Part shown: positions 41,257-48,544 of the stretch, in pieces
Layout of the letters: each line of letters opens with the position of its first letter
Position numbering within the stretch: the first letter of the stretch is position 1
Made by a program: the position numbers and the translations under genes
DNA from: Lentihominibacter butyricus
Lineage (GTDB): Bacteria; Bacillota; Clostridia; Peptostreptococcales; Anaerovoracaceae
Reading direction: 5' to 3'
DNA length: 64,000 nucleotides
Assembly (NCBI RefSeq): GCF_025567305.1
Contig: NZ_JAOQJP010000002.1
Coordinates: 124,001 to 188,000, forward strand
The notes under the pieces: model-generated
What the model was told of the DNA's origin: nothing
The model's input: the letters and a program-made list of their open reading frames with translations, nothing else
The model's database searches: none

Positions 41257-41907
41257 ATGAGACAGGATAAAAAACAAAAAGACAGACCTGCTGCCGCTCT
41301 GGTGTTATGCTTTTGTCTTATGGCGATAGTTTCTATTTTTGTCGTGAAAGCCAGCATCGACAAAGTTCACGACAATATGCAGTCGGAAAAAGCCGCAGAC
41401 GTCGTCAAGGAAAAGGCTGTCGACGAAAGCACAGAAGCATCGCAGAACATAGTAGACAGCAGAGACACTTCGGAAAACAGCGGGGAAACAGACGGATCAT
41501 CATTTATTGTTCCCGTTACCGGCGATATCATCATGGATTATTCCATGGATATGCCTGTATATCACAAAACTCTCGATCAGTACATGACTCACAGCGGCAT
41601 CGATATCGCAGCTCCATCCGGAACGACCGTCAGTGCATGCGCATCCGGAACAGTGACGCGCATAGACGAAGATGACAGGCTGGGTATCACAGTTGAAATA
41701 AATCACGGAAACGGTATCATTTCCGTATACGGCAATCTGGCTAAAAATGATCTGATCGAGCTCGGGGAGATAGTCTCGAAGGGCGACACTATCGGCCGGA
41801 TCGGCCGGACTTCGCTTTTTGAATTCGAAGAAGACGACCATCTTCATTTCGAGATACGCAATGGCAGCGAGCCTGACGATCCGCGAAACTATATACAGGG
41901 GTTATAG
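41257..41907 (+). CDS. Membrane-anchored M23 (LytM) peptidase
   Basis: A 216-residue protein with an N-terminal membrane segment (about 12-34, AAALVLCFCLMAIVSIFVV), a charged linker (about 35-90), and a C-terminal LytM domain facing outward. Zinc ligands are intact: H and D in THSGIDIAAP, and HxH in DDHLHFEI, so it may be a working peptidoglycan endopeptidase. The topology resembles SpoIIQ, but no sporulation genes are near and I do not assign that role. Start at the ATG 41257 behind AGGAGG; the longer frame from 41191 lacks a site. Confidence 0.85.
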   Translation: MRQDKKQKDRPAAALVLCFCLMAIVSIFVVKASIDKVHDNMQSEKAADVVKEKAVDESTEASQNIVDSRDTSENSGETDGSSFIVPVTGDIIMDYSMDMPVYHKTLDQYMTHSGIDIAAPSGTTVSACASGTVTRIDEDDRLGITVEINHGNGIISVYGNLAKNDLIELGEIVSKGDTIGRIGRTSLFEFEEDDHLHFEIRNGSEPDDPRNYIQGL

Positions 41908-41927
41908 TGCCGCAGACATTTTACCTC

Positions 41928-41955
41928 TTGACAAGCGTGACGATACGACTATAAT
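41928..41955 (+). promoter_or_regulatory. Consensus promoter of thiC
   Basis: A perfect TTGACA (41928-41933) and a perfect TATAAT (41950-41955) with a 16-bp spacer. It begins 21 bp after the M23 stop codon and drives the TPP riboswitch leader. Confidence 0.85.
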
Positions 41956-41971
41956 AAATGCGTGAACTAAA

Positions 41972-42056
41972 TAACGGGGAGCTTGTGTAACAGGCTGAGA
42001 GGGAACCAGAGTTCCGACCCATGAACCTGATGTGGATAATGCCAACGTAGGAAAAA
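41972..42056 (+). ncRNA. TPP riboswitch (THI element)
   Basis: The conserved core is present in order: CGGGGAGC, ACAGGCTGAGAGGGA, GACCC, TGAACCTGATGTGGATAATG and CCAACGTAGGAA. This is the thiamine pyrophosphate aptamer in front of a thiamine biosynthesis gene. With TPP bound, the terminator at 42109-42145 is expected to form. Confidence 0.97.
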
Positions 42057-42108
42057 TATTGATATATGTTTTACATTATGTATCACATATGGAATATGCT
42101 TATTACAG

Positions 42109-42145
42109 AAGTGTATGTACCTCAGGTGCATGCACTTTTTTCTAT
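42109..42145 (+). terminator. TPP-controlled terminator ahead of thiC
   Basis: AAGTGTATGTACC pairs with GGTGCATGCACTT over 13 bp (two G-U pairs) around a 3-nt loop, then TTTTTTC. It lies between the aptamer and the thiC ribosome binding site. An ATATGT/ACATAT pairing just upstream could belong to the alternative fold. Confidence 0.85.
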
Positions 42146-42171
42146 ATCCACGAAGAAACAAGGAGGATACA

Positions 42172-43479
42172 ATGAATTACACAACACAGATGGACGCTGC
42201 AAGAAAAGGGATATTCACACCTGAACTGATGACTGTTGCCGAGAAGGAAAACATGCCGGCTGAAAAGCTGCAGAAGCTGGTTGCCGAGGGCAAGGTGGCG
42301 ATATGCGCCAACAAGGCTCACAAATGCCTCGATCCGGAGGGTATCGGCAGCATGCTGCGAACCAAGATAAACGTGAATCTCGGGGTTTCGAGAGACTGCA
42401 AGGATTACGATCTGGAGATGCAGAAGGTGATGCACGCCGTAGAGATGGGCGCAGAATCGATCATGGATCTTTCGAGCCACGGCAACACACAGCCGTTCAG
42501 ACAGAAGCTGACTGCCGAGTGTCCGGTCATCATCGGTACGGTACCGGTATACGACAGCGTCATACACTATCAGCGCGACCTCGCGACTCTCACCGCAAAG
42601 GACTTCATCGATGTGATCCGTCTGCACGCTGAGGACGGAGTCGATTTCGTCACGCTCCACTGCGGTATCACGAGAAAAACGATCGATCAGATCAAGAAAC
42701 ACAAGAGAAAGACGAATATCGTCAGCAGAGGAGGAAGTCTTGTCTTCGCATGGATGAGCATGACCGGCGAGGAGAATCCGTTCTACGAATATTACGATGA
42801 GATACTCGATATATGCGAAAAGCACGATGTCACTATCTCGCTCGGAGACGCATGCCGTCCGGGATGTCTCGCAGACGCCACTGACGTGTGTCAGATCGAG
42901 GAGCTCGTAAGGCTCGGAGAACTGACAAAGCGCGCATGGGATCACAACGTCCAGGTAATGGTCGAAGGTCCGGGACATGTGCCTCTCGATCAGATCGCTG
43001 CAAACATGAAGGTCCAGGAAACGCTCTGCATGGGTGCTCCGTTCTATGTGCTCGGACCTCTCGTTACTGACATCGCCATGGGCTACGACCACATCACCGC
43101 TGCTATAGGCGGCGCTGTTGCTGCGATGCACGGCGCAGCTTTCCTGTGCTACGTGACACCGGCTGAACACCTGGCTCTGCCGAATGTCGACGATGTAAAG
43201 CAGGGGATCATCGCTTCAAAGATAGCTGCCCATGCTGCTGATATCGCAAAGGGGATTCCGGGAGCAAGGGATATAGATGACAGGATGGGGGACGCCAGAA
43301 GGAATCTCGACTGGGATGCGCAGTTCGAATGTGCTCTGGATCCCGTGACTGCAAAAGCCATCCGTGACAGCAGAAGCCCTGAGGAGGATCACAGCGATAC
43401 ATGCAGCATGTGCGGAAAGTTCTGCGCAGTCCGCAGCATGAACAAGGCTCTCGCGGGAGAGACGATCGACATCCTTTAG
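42172..43479 (+). CDS. thiC: Phosphomethylpyrimidine synthase ThiC
   Basis: Radical SAM enzyme that rearranges aminoimidazole ribotide into HMP-phosphate, the pyrimidine half of thiamine. 435 aa. The unusual C-terminal cluster motif CxxCxxxxC is visible in CSMCGKFCAVRSM. Substrate blocks include MDLSSHGNTQPFRQKL, HCGITRKTIDQI, ISLGDACRPG and VEGPGHVPLDQI. Start at the ATG 42172 behind AAGGAGG; the frame open to 42115 includes the terminator stem. It is the only thiamine gene here, so other steps are encoded elsewhere or the ring is made for salvage. Confidence 0.98.
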   Translation: MNYTTQMDAARKGIFTPELMTVAEKENMPAEKLQKLVAEGKVAICANKAHKCLDPEGIGSMLRTKINVNLGVSRDCKDYDLEMQKVMHAVEMGAESIMDLSSHGNTQPFRQKLTAECPVIIGTVPVYDSVIHYQRDLATLTAKDFIDVIRLHAEDGVDFVTLHCGITRKTIDQIKKHKRKTNIVSRGGSLVFAWMSMTGEENPFYEYYDEILDICEKHDVTISLGDACRPGCLADATDVCQIEELVRLGELTKRAWDHNVQVMVEGPGHVPLDQIAANMKVQETLCMGAPFYVLGPLVTDIAMGYDHITAAIGGAVAAMHGAAFLCYVTPAEHLALPNVDDVKQGIIASKIAAHAADIAKGIPGARDIDDRMGDARRNLDWDAQFECALDPVTAKAIRDSRSPEEDHSDTCSMCGKFCAVRSMNKALAGETIDIL

Positions 43480-43621
43480 TCGACGGGTATCACGCTGATG
43501 CCATATGCGGTCAGCGCATGAACGACCGGGATCGCTGACACTCGCTGACACGCATGACGAGAATTCTCCACGCATGCATGGTCAAGGATCTGTGAAATCG
43601 GCCGTACCGGCAACACGCGAA

Positions 43622-43662
43622 AAAACGGGAATGCATACTTTAAATGCACTCCCGTTTTATTG
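43622..43662. terminator. Bidirectional terminator between thiC and trmB
   Basis: AAAACGGGA and TGCAT pair with ATGCA and TCCCGTTTT with one bulge on each side and a 7-nt loop. TTTTATTG follows on the plus strand and TTTTTTCG on the minus strand. The stretch 43480-43621 shows nothing else. Confidence 0.88.
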
Positions 43663-43715
43663 TTCGTTTTTTATGTTCTGACATCGCGGTCACGCGATCC
43701 ATCCGGTCGATCCGC

Positions 43716-44462
43716 TCAGACCGTGAACTTCACGTAATTTATATTCTTTCCGCGTCCGCTGAATTTGTCTTCGTATTCGGTAGTCGTGTTCTTCGACTCG
43801 AAGCTGCTGCTGTGCAGATCTCTGGTCTGCTCTGTGATCTGATAGCCCGCAGCCTCTATCTCTTCAAGTGTAAAATCGTACAGCGCGTCATTGTCCGTCT
43901 TCACTTCCACGAATCCGCCCGGCTTCAGCGCCCAGGCATAATCTCTCAGCCTGTCTCTGTACGTGAGCCTGCGCTTTTCATGACGCGCCTTCGGCCACGG
44001 ATCGCTGAAATTGAGATATATCCCCGACAGCTGGTTTTCATAAAAAAGCTCGTCCATCGAATGCACGAATGTCAGCACGAACCTGAGATTGGAAAGTCGC
44101 CCCGTATCTCCATCGAGCTCCTTCGCCTTTTCGAGCGCACGCAGTATCACGGTCTCCTGACCCTCTATCGCGATGAAATCCGCTTCAGGATGGTCCATCG
44201 CCTTGCTGGTGATGAACTGCCCTTTTCCGCAGCCTATCTCAAGAAAAAGCTCGCGCCCTTCCCTGTCAGGGCCGAAATAGTCCATCGCAGGATCATGCTC
44301 GTGTGCTGCAGCATCAGCTCCGCTGCTTTCCGCGCCGCTGCGCTTTCCTTCACGCAGACACTCCGATCCGCGCCGGCTGTCAGCCGACTGCGGCTTTTCT
44401 ATCATATATGCACTGCATTCCTGCAGCCTCTTGTCAAGATCTTTTGCTTTTCGCTGTCTCAT
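43716..44462 (-). CDS. trmB: tRNA (guanine-N7-)-methyltransferase
   Basis: Methylates G46 of tRNA with SAM; 248 aa. The family start MRQRKAKDLDKRL is at 44462, and its ATG overlaps the ecfT stop in ATGA, so translation is coupled; the open frame to 44585 is ecfT coding sequence in another frame. LFLEIGCGKGQFI is the SAM-binding motif and LNFSDPWPKARHEKRRL the catalytic and tRNA-binding motif. About 30 extra residues (near 22-55, SADSRRGSECLREGKRSGAE and onward) stand between the conserved YMIE and the SAM motif, where the usual protein has a short loop. Confidence 0.92.
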   Translation of the reverse strand: MRQRKAKDLDKRLQECSAYMIEKPQSADSRRGSECLREGKRSGAESSGADAAAHEHDPAMDYFGPDREGRELFLEIGCGKGQFITSKAMDHPEADFIAIEGQETVILRALEKAKELDGDTGRLSNLRFVLTFVHSMDELFYENQLSGIYLNFSDPWPKARHEKRRLTYRDRLRDYAWALKPGGFVEVKTDNDALYDFTLEEIEAAGYQITEQTRDLHSSSFESKNTTTEYEDKFSGRGKNINYVKFTV

Positions 44463-45259
44463 ATGAAAATCCTCTCCAGCACTATTACCGCGATGAATGC
44501 CGCAAACACCAGCGACGCCGCCAGGTCGCGCTTTTCCAGCTTCATGCCGTTCATTCTCGTACGCTGTATATTGCCGCCGTAGCATCTCGCCTCCATAGCC
44601 ATCGCGAGATCCTGGGCGATCCTGAAAGCGCTTATGAAAAGCGGCACAAGTATAGGCACCAGCGCCTTCGCTCTGCGCAGGAGATTGCCGCTTTCAAAAT
44701 CGGCGCCCCTGGCCTGCTGTGCTTTCATTATCTTATCTGTCTCCTCGAGGAGCGTCGGTATGAATCTGAGCGCTATCGTCATCATCATCGCCAGCTCGTG
44801 AGCGGGAAGTCCGAATCTCTTGAACGGCGAAAGCAGCGCTTCTATACCGTCGGTAAGGCTTATCGGCTTCGTCGTCAGCGTCAGCAGAGACGAACCGATT
44901 ATCAGCAGCACCAGACGCACGGCCATGAATACCGCGGTACGCAGCCCTTCTCTGGTTATCGAGAGGAACCAGAACGACACGAGCACTTCGCCCCTGACCA
45001 TGAACATGTTTATCAGGAACGTGAACGCGATTATCAGAAATACCGGTTTCAGACCTCTCAGTATGAATTTCAGCGGCACTTTCGATATCGCTATCGTCAC
45101 CGCAAGTCCGATGAAAGCTATACCGAATCCAATAAAATCGTCGACCACGAACAGAGCTACGATATAGAACAGCGTAGCCATTATCTTCACTCTCGGGTCG
45201 AGTCTGTGTATATATGAACTTCCGGGATAATACTGTCCCAGGGTGATATCTCTTATCAT
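44459..45259 (-). CDS. ecfT: ECF transporter transmembrane protein EcfT
   Basis: The shared scaffold subunit of group-II energy-coupling-factor vitamin importers, 266 aa. Hydrophobic segments occur at about 25-45, 47-65, 70-85, 105-125 and 245-265. The two Ala-Arg-Gly type coupling motifs that dock the ATPases are seen as QQARGADFESGN and AMEARCYGG. The start overlaps the ecfA2 stop by 4 bp and the stop overlaps trmB. It serves many S components, including the one at 47869. Confidence 0.93.
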   Translation of the reverse strand: MIRDITLGQYYPGSSYIHRLDPRVKIMATLFYIVALFVVDDFIGFGIAFIGLAVTIAISKVPLKFILRGLKPVFLIIAFTFLINMFMVRGEVLVSFWFLSITREGLRTAVFMAVRLVLLIIGSSLLTLTTKPISLTDGIEALLSPFKRFGLPAHELAMMMTIALRFIPTLLEETDKIMKAQQARGADFESGNLLRRAKALVPILVPLFISAFRIAQDLAMAMEARCYGGNIQRTRMNGMKLEKRDLAASLVFAAFIAVIVLERIFI

Positions 45260-46107
45260 TTTGCCAGTACCTTCGCTATCTCTTCTGCCGCTTCATCCAT
45301 CGTCAGGCAGTCAGTGTTTATATCCATGCCGGCTTTTTTGAGCCGCATCATGATCTCCATCGAATCAGGCAGCGCCAGCCCCATGGACTTGAGCTCCTCC
45401 TCGCGCGAAAAGACTTCCGCCGGAGTCCCGTCCATCACAAGTCTGCCGTTGTTCATCACCAGCACCTTGTCGGACATACTCGCGATATCATTCATATTGT
45501 GAGAAACGAGGAAGATTATATTCTTCGATTTTCGGTGTATCGTCTCCACCATATTCAGGATATCAGCATGCGCCTTCGGATTCAGTCCCGCCGTAGGCTC
45601 GTCCAGTATAAGCACTTCAGGCTTCATCGCTATCACGCCGGCTATCGCCGCACGTCTTTTCTGACCGCCGGAAAGCTCAAACGGTGAAACATTTTTGACT
45701 TTCTCGTAATCGAGTCCGACCATTTCGATGGCCTCTTTGACACATTCATCGATCTCCGCCTCGGAAAGGCCCAGGTTCGCAGGTCCGAAAGCCACGTCTT
45801 TTGCGACGGTTTCCTCAAACAGCTGATATTCAGGATACTGGAAAACCAGTCCTATCTTTTTTCTTATATCTCTCATCACGACTCCGTCTGACGTGATATC
45901 GGTGCCGCCGACCACTATGGATCCCGACTTCGGCTTCAGCAGACCGTTGAGGTGCTGCACCAGCGTGGATTTGCCGGAGCCCGTATGACCTATTATACCT
46001 ACCAGCTGACCGTCCTGCGCACTGAATGTCACACCCTCGAGCGCGACCGATTCGTGCGGCAGCCCTTCATTGTATATGTGAGTGAGTCCTTTTACTTCTA
46101 TCGACAT
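45256..46107 (-). CDS. ecfA2: ECF transporter ATPase EcfA2
   Basis: One of the two ATPases of the ECF module, 283 aa. Walker A GHTGSGKST (about 36-44), VFQYPEYQLFEETVAKDVAFGP with the Q-helix typical of ECF ATPases, signature ELSGGQKRRAAIAGV, Walker B VLILDEPTAGLNP, switch VSHNMNDIA. The tail of about 50 residues is normal for the pair. It overlaps ecfA1 by 10 bp and ecfT by 4 bp. Confidence 0.93.
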   Translation of the reverse strand: MSIEVKGLTHIYNEGLPHESVALEGVTFSAQDGQLVGIIGHTGSGKSTLVQHLNGLLKPKSGSIVVGGTDITSDGVVMRDIRKKIGLVFQYPEYQLFEETVAKDVAFGPANLGLSEAEIDECVKEAIEMVGLDYEKVKNVSPFELSGGQKRRAAIAGVIAMKPEVLILDEPTAGLNPKAHADILNMVETIHRKSKNIIFLVSHNMNDIASMSDKVLVMNNGRLVMDGTPAEVFSREEELKSMGLALPDSMEIMMRLKKAGMDINTDCLTMDEAAEEIAKVLAK

Positions 46108-46931
46108 AAGTGCGCCACCATATCATCTATAGTCAAGATGCCTTCCGGAATATCTATATTTTTTTCTCTGAGCCTGAGCGCCAGATCGACCGCAGGCGGA
46201 ACGTCCAGGCTGAGAGCCTTGAGCTTCGCCGCATCGCGGAATATCTCGTCAGGCGTGCCTTCCATCTTTTTCACACCGCGGTCCATCACGATGATCCTGT
46301 CTGCCTGCGCCGCTTCTTCCATGAAATGCGTTATCAGCAGCACGGTTATGCCTTTTGCATTGAGCCTCTTTATTACGGAAAGCACCTCTTTGCGCCCTCG
46401 CGGGTCGAGCATCGCGGTCGGTTCGTCGAACACTATGCATTCCGGCTCCATCGCCACTGCCCCTGCTATCGCTATCCTCTGCTTCTGTCCGCCGGAGAGC
46501 ATATGCGGCGCTTTTTTCCTGAAATCATACATTTCAACGCCTTTGAGAGCCTCATTCACACGTCTGCGTATCTCCGCAGGATCCACTCCGAGATTTTCCG
46601 GACCGAACGCGACATCGTCCTCGACGATCGACGATACGATCTGGTTGTCCGGATTCTGGAAAACCATCGCGACCTTCTGCCGTATGTCCCATATATGCTC
46701 AGGCTCCGAAGTATCCATGCCATCGACATATATCTTCCCGGATGTCGGCACCAGCAGTCCGTTTATGTTCTTGGCAAGCGTGGATTTCCCCGATCCGTTC
46801 TGCCCTATGACTGCCGTGAAGCTCCCCTTCTCGACGCTGAAGCTGACGTTGTCTATAGCCCTGTGCGCCGAGCCGTCCTCGTGCTTTACATAATCAAATA
46901 TCAGATTTTTTATCCTGATAAAATCTGCCAT
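46098..46931 (-). CDS. ecfA1: ECF transporter ATPase EcfA1
   Basis: The partner ATPase of EcfA2, 277 aa. Walker A GQNGSGKST, VFQNPDNQIVSSIVEDDVAFGPEN (the DNQ form that marks EcfA1), signature MLSGGQKQRIAIAGAV, Walker B CIVFDEPTAMLDP, switch ITHFMEEA. The start codon follows the aroD stop with no gap. Together with EcfA2 and EcfT it forms the common energising module. Confidence 0.93.
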   Translation of the reverse strand: MADFIRIKNLIFDYVKHEDGSAHRAIDNVSFSVEKGSFTAVIGQNGSGKSTLAKNINGLLVPTSGKIYVDGMDTSEPEHIWDIRQKVAMVFQNPDNQIVSSIVEDDVAFGPENLGVDPAEIRRRVNEALKGVEMYDFRKKAPHMLSGGQKQRIAIAGAVAMEPECIVFDEPTAMLDPRGRKEVLSVIKRLNAKGITVLLITHFMEEAAQADRIIVMDRGVKKMEGTPDEIFRDAAKLKALSLDVPPAVDLALRLREKNIDIPEGILTIDDMVAHLCR

Positions 46932-47744
46932 CTATTTTTCCTCTCTGCCATAGTAATCGTCAAGCATCTTTTTCATGGCGTACGCATCCACCTGCCCTGG
47001 CGCAGACTTGTCCAGCCCTGCCGCGAACGTGATGCACGAACCGTATTTGCCTGCAGCCACTCTTGCCGGCCTTCCGGCTTCACCCATGGCTATCATCACT
47101 ATCGGCACATCTATATTCCTGTTAAGGTATGCAGTGGTCTTGAGCAGCAGCTCGGTGTCTTCTTTTGTAAAGGACATCGCCGCCAGCTTGCAGACGTCTG
47201 CGCCCATGCGTACCATCGTCTTCACGATGCTCACCATCTGTTCAGGCGTCGGCATCCTGTCGAAATCATGATGCGACATTATGACTTTGCATCCGTACGA
47301 ATGCACTTCGTCGACCTGTTTTTTTATCATCTCTGCATTGAATCTGCCATTGCCGTCAAGCAGCTCTATGTCGACCATATCCACAAGACCGCTCTGAGCC
47401 GCAAGGCCTCTGAGTCCCGCCATGTGTTCTTCCGACAGCTGCACATCCCCGCCCTGGGATCTGCTTCTTATCGTAAAGATTATCGGTATGTCCTCGGCGA
47501 TCAGGTTTATGTCGTCGAGCAGCTTTACCGAATCCAGGTAGAATTCCTTCTGCTTCAGCTTTTCCTCAAGGTCAGGCACTGCACTAAGATATTTGTCCGC
47601 GCGCCACTCTATCATATCACACGGCATCTCCGTGATCTCCACACATTCGTTCTTTATCTCCGCGGGATCTGTTGAGACTACCGGGATCGCGATCTTGGGT
47701 CTTCCCGGCTGCAGATACATTTCTCTTATTTTTAGTGTATTCAT
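46932..47744 (-). CDS. aroD: 3-Dehydroquinate dehydratase, type I
   Basis: Third step of the shikimate pathway: dehydrates 3-dehydroquinate by a Schiff-base mechanism. 270 aa. The EWRAD motif (MIEWRADKYL) is near residue 50. The catalytic His is in VIMSHHDFDRMP and the Schiff-base Lys in GADVCKLAAMS. The C-terminal FAAGLDKSAPGQVDAYAMK is typical. Start at the ATG 47744, 7 bases after GGGGGG; two earlier in-frame Met are less well placed. It is the first gene of the aroD-ecfA1-ecfA2-ecfT-trmB unit. Confidence 0.93.
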   Translation of the reverse strand: MNTLKIREMYLQPGRPKIAIPVVSTDPAEIKNECVEITEMPCDMIEWRADKYLSAVPDLEEKLKQKEFYLDSVKLLDDINLIAEDIPIIFTIRSRSQGGDVQLSEEHMAGLRGLAAQSGLVDMVDIELLDGNGRFNAEMIKKQVDEVHSYGCKVIMSHHDFDRMPTPEQMVSIVKTMVRMGADVCKLAAMSFTKEDTELLLKTTAYLNRNIDVPIVMIAMGEAGRPARVAAGKYGSCITFAAGLDKSAPGQVDAYAMKKMLDDYYGREEK

Positions 47745-47804
47745 CGTCATGCCCCCCTTTTCTCCCTGCACAGGGTTTAATTTTACCATTTTTGACAGTC
47801 TTTT

Positions 47805-47844
47805 AAAAGTAAAAGTACGAGTAAGTATGTATCCTGACTCGTAC
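47805..47844 (-). terminator. Terminator between the S-component gene and aroD
   Basis: On the minus strand GTACGAG pairs with CTCGTAC (arms 47844-47838 and 47821-47815) around a 16-nt loop, then TTTTACTTTT. It separates the S-component gene from the aroD unit. Confidence 0.7.
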
Positions 47845-47868
47845 CGCATGTCTGTCTCCCTGATTATA

Positions 47869-48432
47869 CTATTTCTTTGTGACGATTTTTTGTGAATACG
47901 TAAAATATCTTGCCGCCGGAGTTTTGGAAAGTGCTGCAGCTATCACGGTCGCCAGTATCATGCCAACGACGAACTGGCCGATGTTCCACGGCACTCCCAG
48001 TGCCGGAGCCACCCAGTTGCCGTACATGATGCCTTCCGCCACGTAATATCCCGCCACCATGAATATGCCTGCTGCGATCATCCCCAGTATCTCCGCGAGC
48101 ATGAACTTCTTATAGCTTATATCCTCTTTTTTTGATGCTTTTGCTATTATCAGACCCAGTATCAGCGCCATTATGCCTTTTATCGCGAATGTCCATGGTG
48201 CCCATGCCGCAAATCCTCCGACTATGTCTCCCAGCATCCCGCCGAGCGCCGCAGCGACCGCGCCGTATTTCCATCCCAGGACCAGAACAGCCAGAAAGAT
48301 CATCGCATCACCGAGATGCACGTACCCCTGAGTGAACGGGATCGGCACACGTATGAAAAGGATCGCCACCATGATCAGACACATCATGAGAGCTGTAAGC
48401 ACCAGCCTGAATGTTTTCGAGTTTGTTTGCAT
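47869..48432 (-). CDS. ECF transporter S component, probably for vitamin B6 (PdxU2-like)
   Basis: Substrate-binding membrane subunit of about 187 aa and six hydrophobic segments. VPIPFTQGYVHLGDAMIFLAVLVLGWKYGAVAAALG (in pieces) and WAPWTFAIKGIMALI resemble the HmpT/TM1393 branch. By itself the sequence could fit HMP or pyridoxine. The divergent PdxR-type regulator 110 bp away, with a shared palindrome between them, favours pyridoxine; predicted PdxU-type transporters are known under such regulators. Two adjacent ATG codons (48435, 48432) follow AGAGG; I prefer the second by spacing. It would use the ECF module encoded at 44.5-46.9 kb. Confidence 0.75.
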   Translation of the reverse strand: MQTNSKTFRLVLTALMMCLIMVAILFIRVPIPFTQGYVHLGDAMIFLAVLVLGWKYGAVAAALGGMLGDIVGGFAAWAPWTFAIKGIMALILGLIIAKASKKEDISYKKFMLAEILGMIAAGIFMVAGYYVAEGIMYGNWVAPALGVPWNIGQFVVGMILATVIAAALSKTPAARYFTYSQKIVTKK

Positions 48433-48487
48433 CATAAAACCTCTTTTCAATGATTATTCTTTATTTTATACTATAATACATGATGAT

Positions 48488-48507
48488 TGTATATAAATTA
48501 ATATACA
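48488..48507. promoter_or_regulatory. Palindromic operator between the S component and PdxR-type regulator
   Basis: TGTATAT at 48488-48494 and ATATACA at 48501-48507 are a perfect inverted repeat with a 6-bp spacer. It sits centrally in the 112-bp divergent gap, 38 bp before the regulator start, within AT-rich promoter sequence of both genes. It is the likely binding site of the neighbouring regulator. Confidence 0.65.
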
Positions 48508-48544
48508 AAAATAATTATTTTTATAATAACAGTAGAGGTCATTT

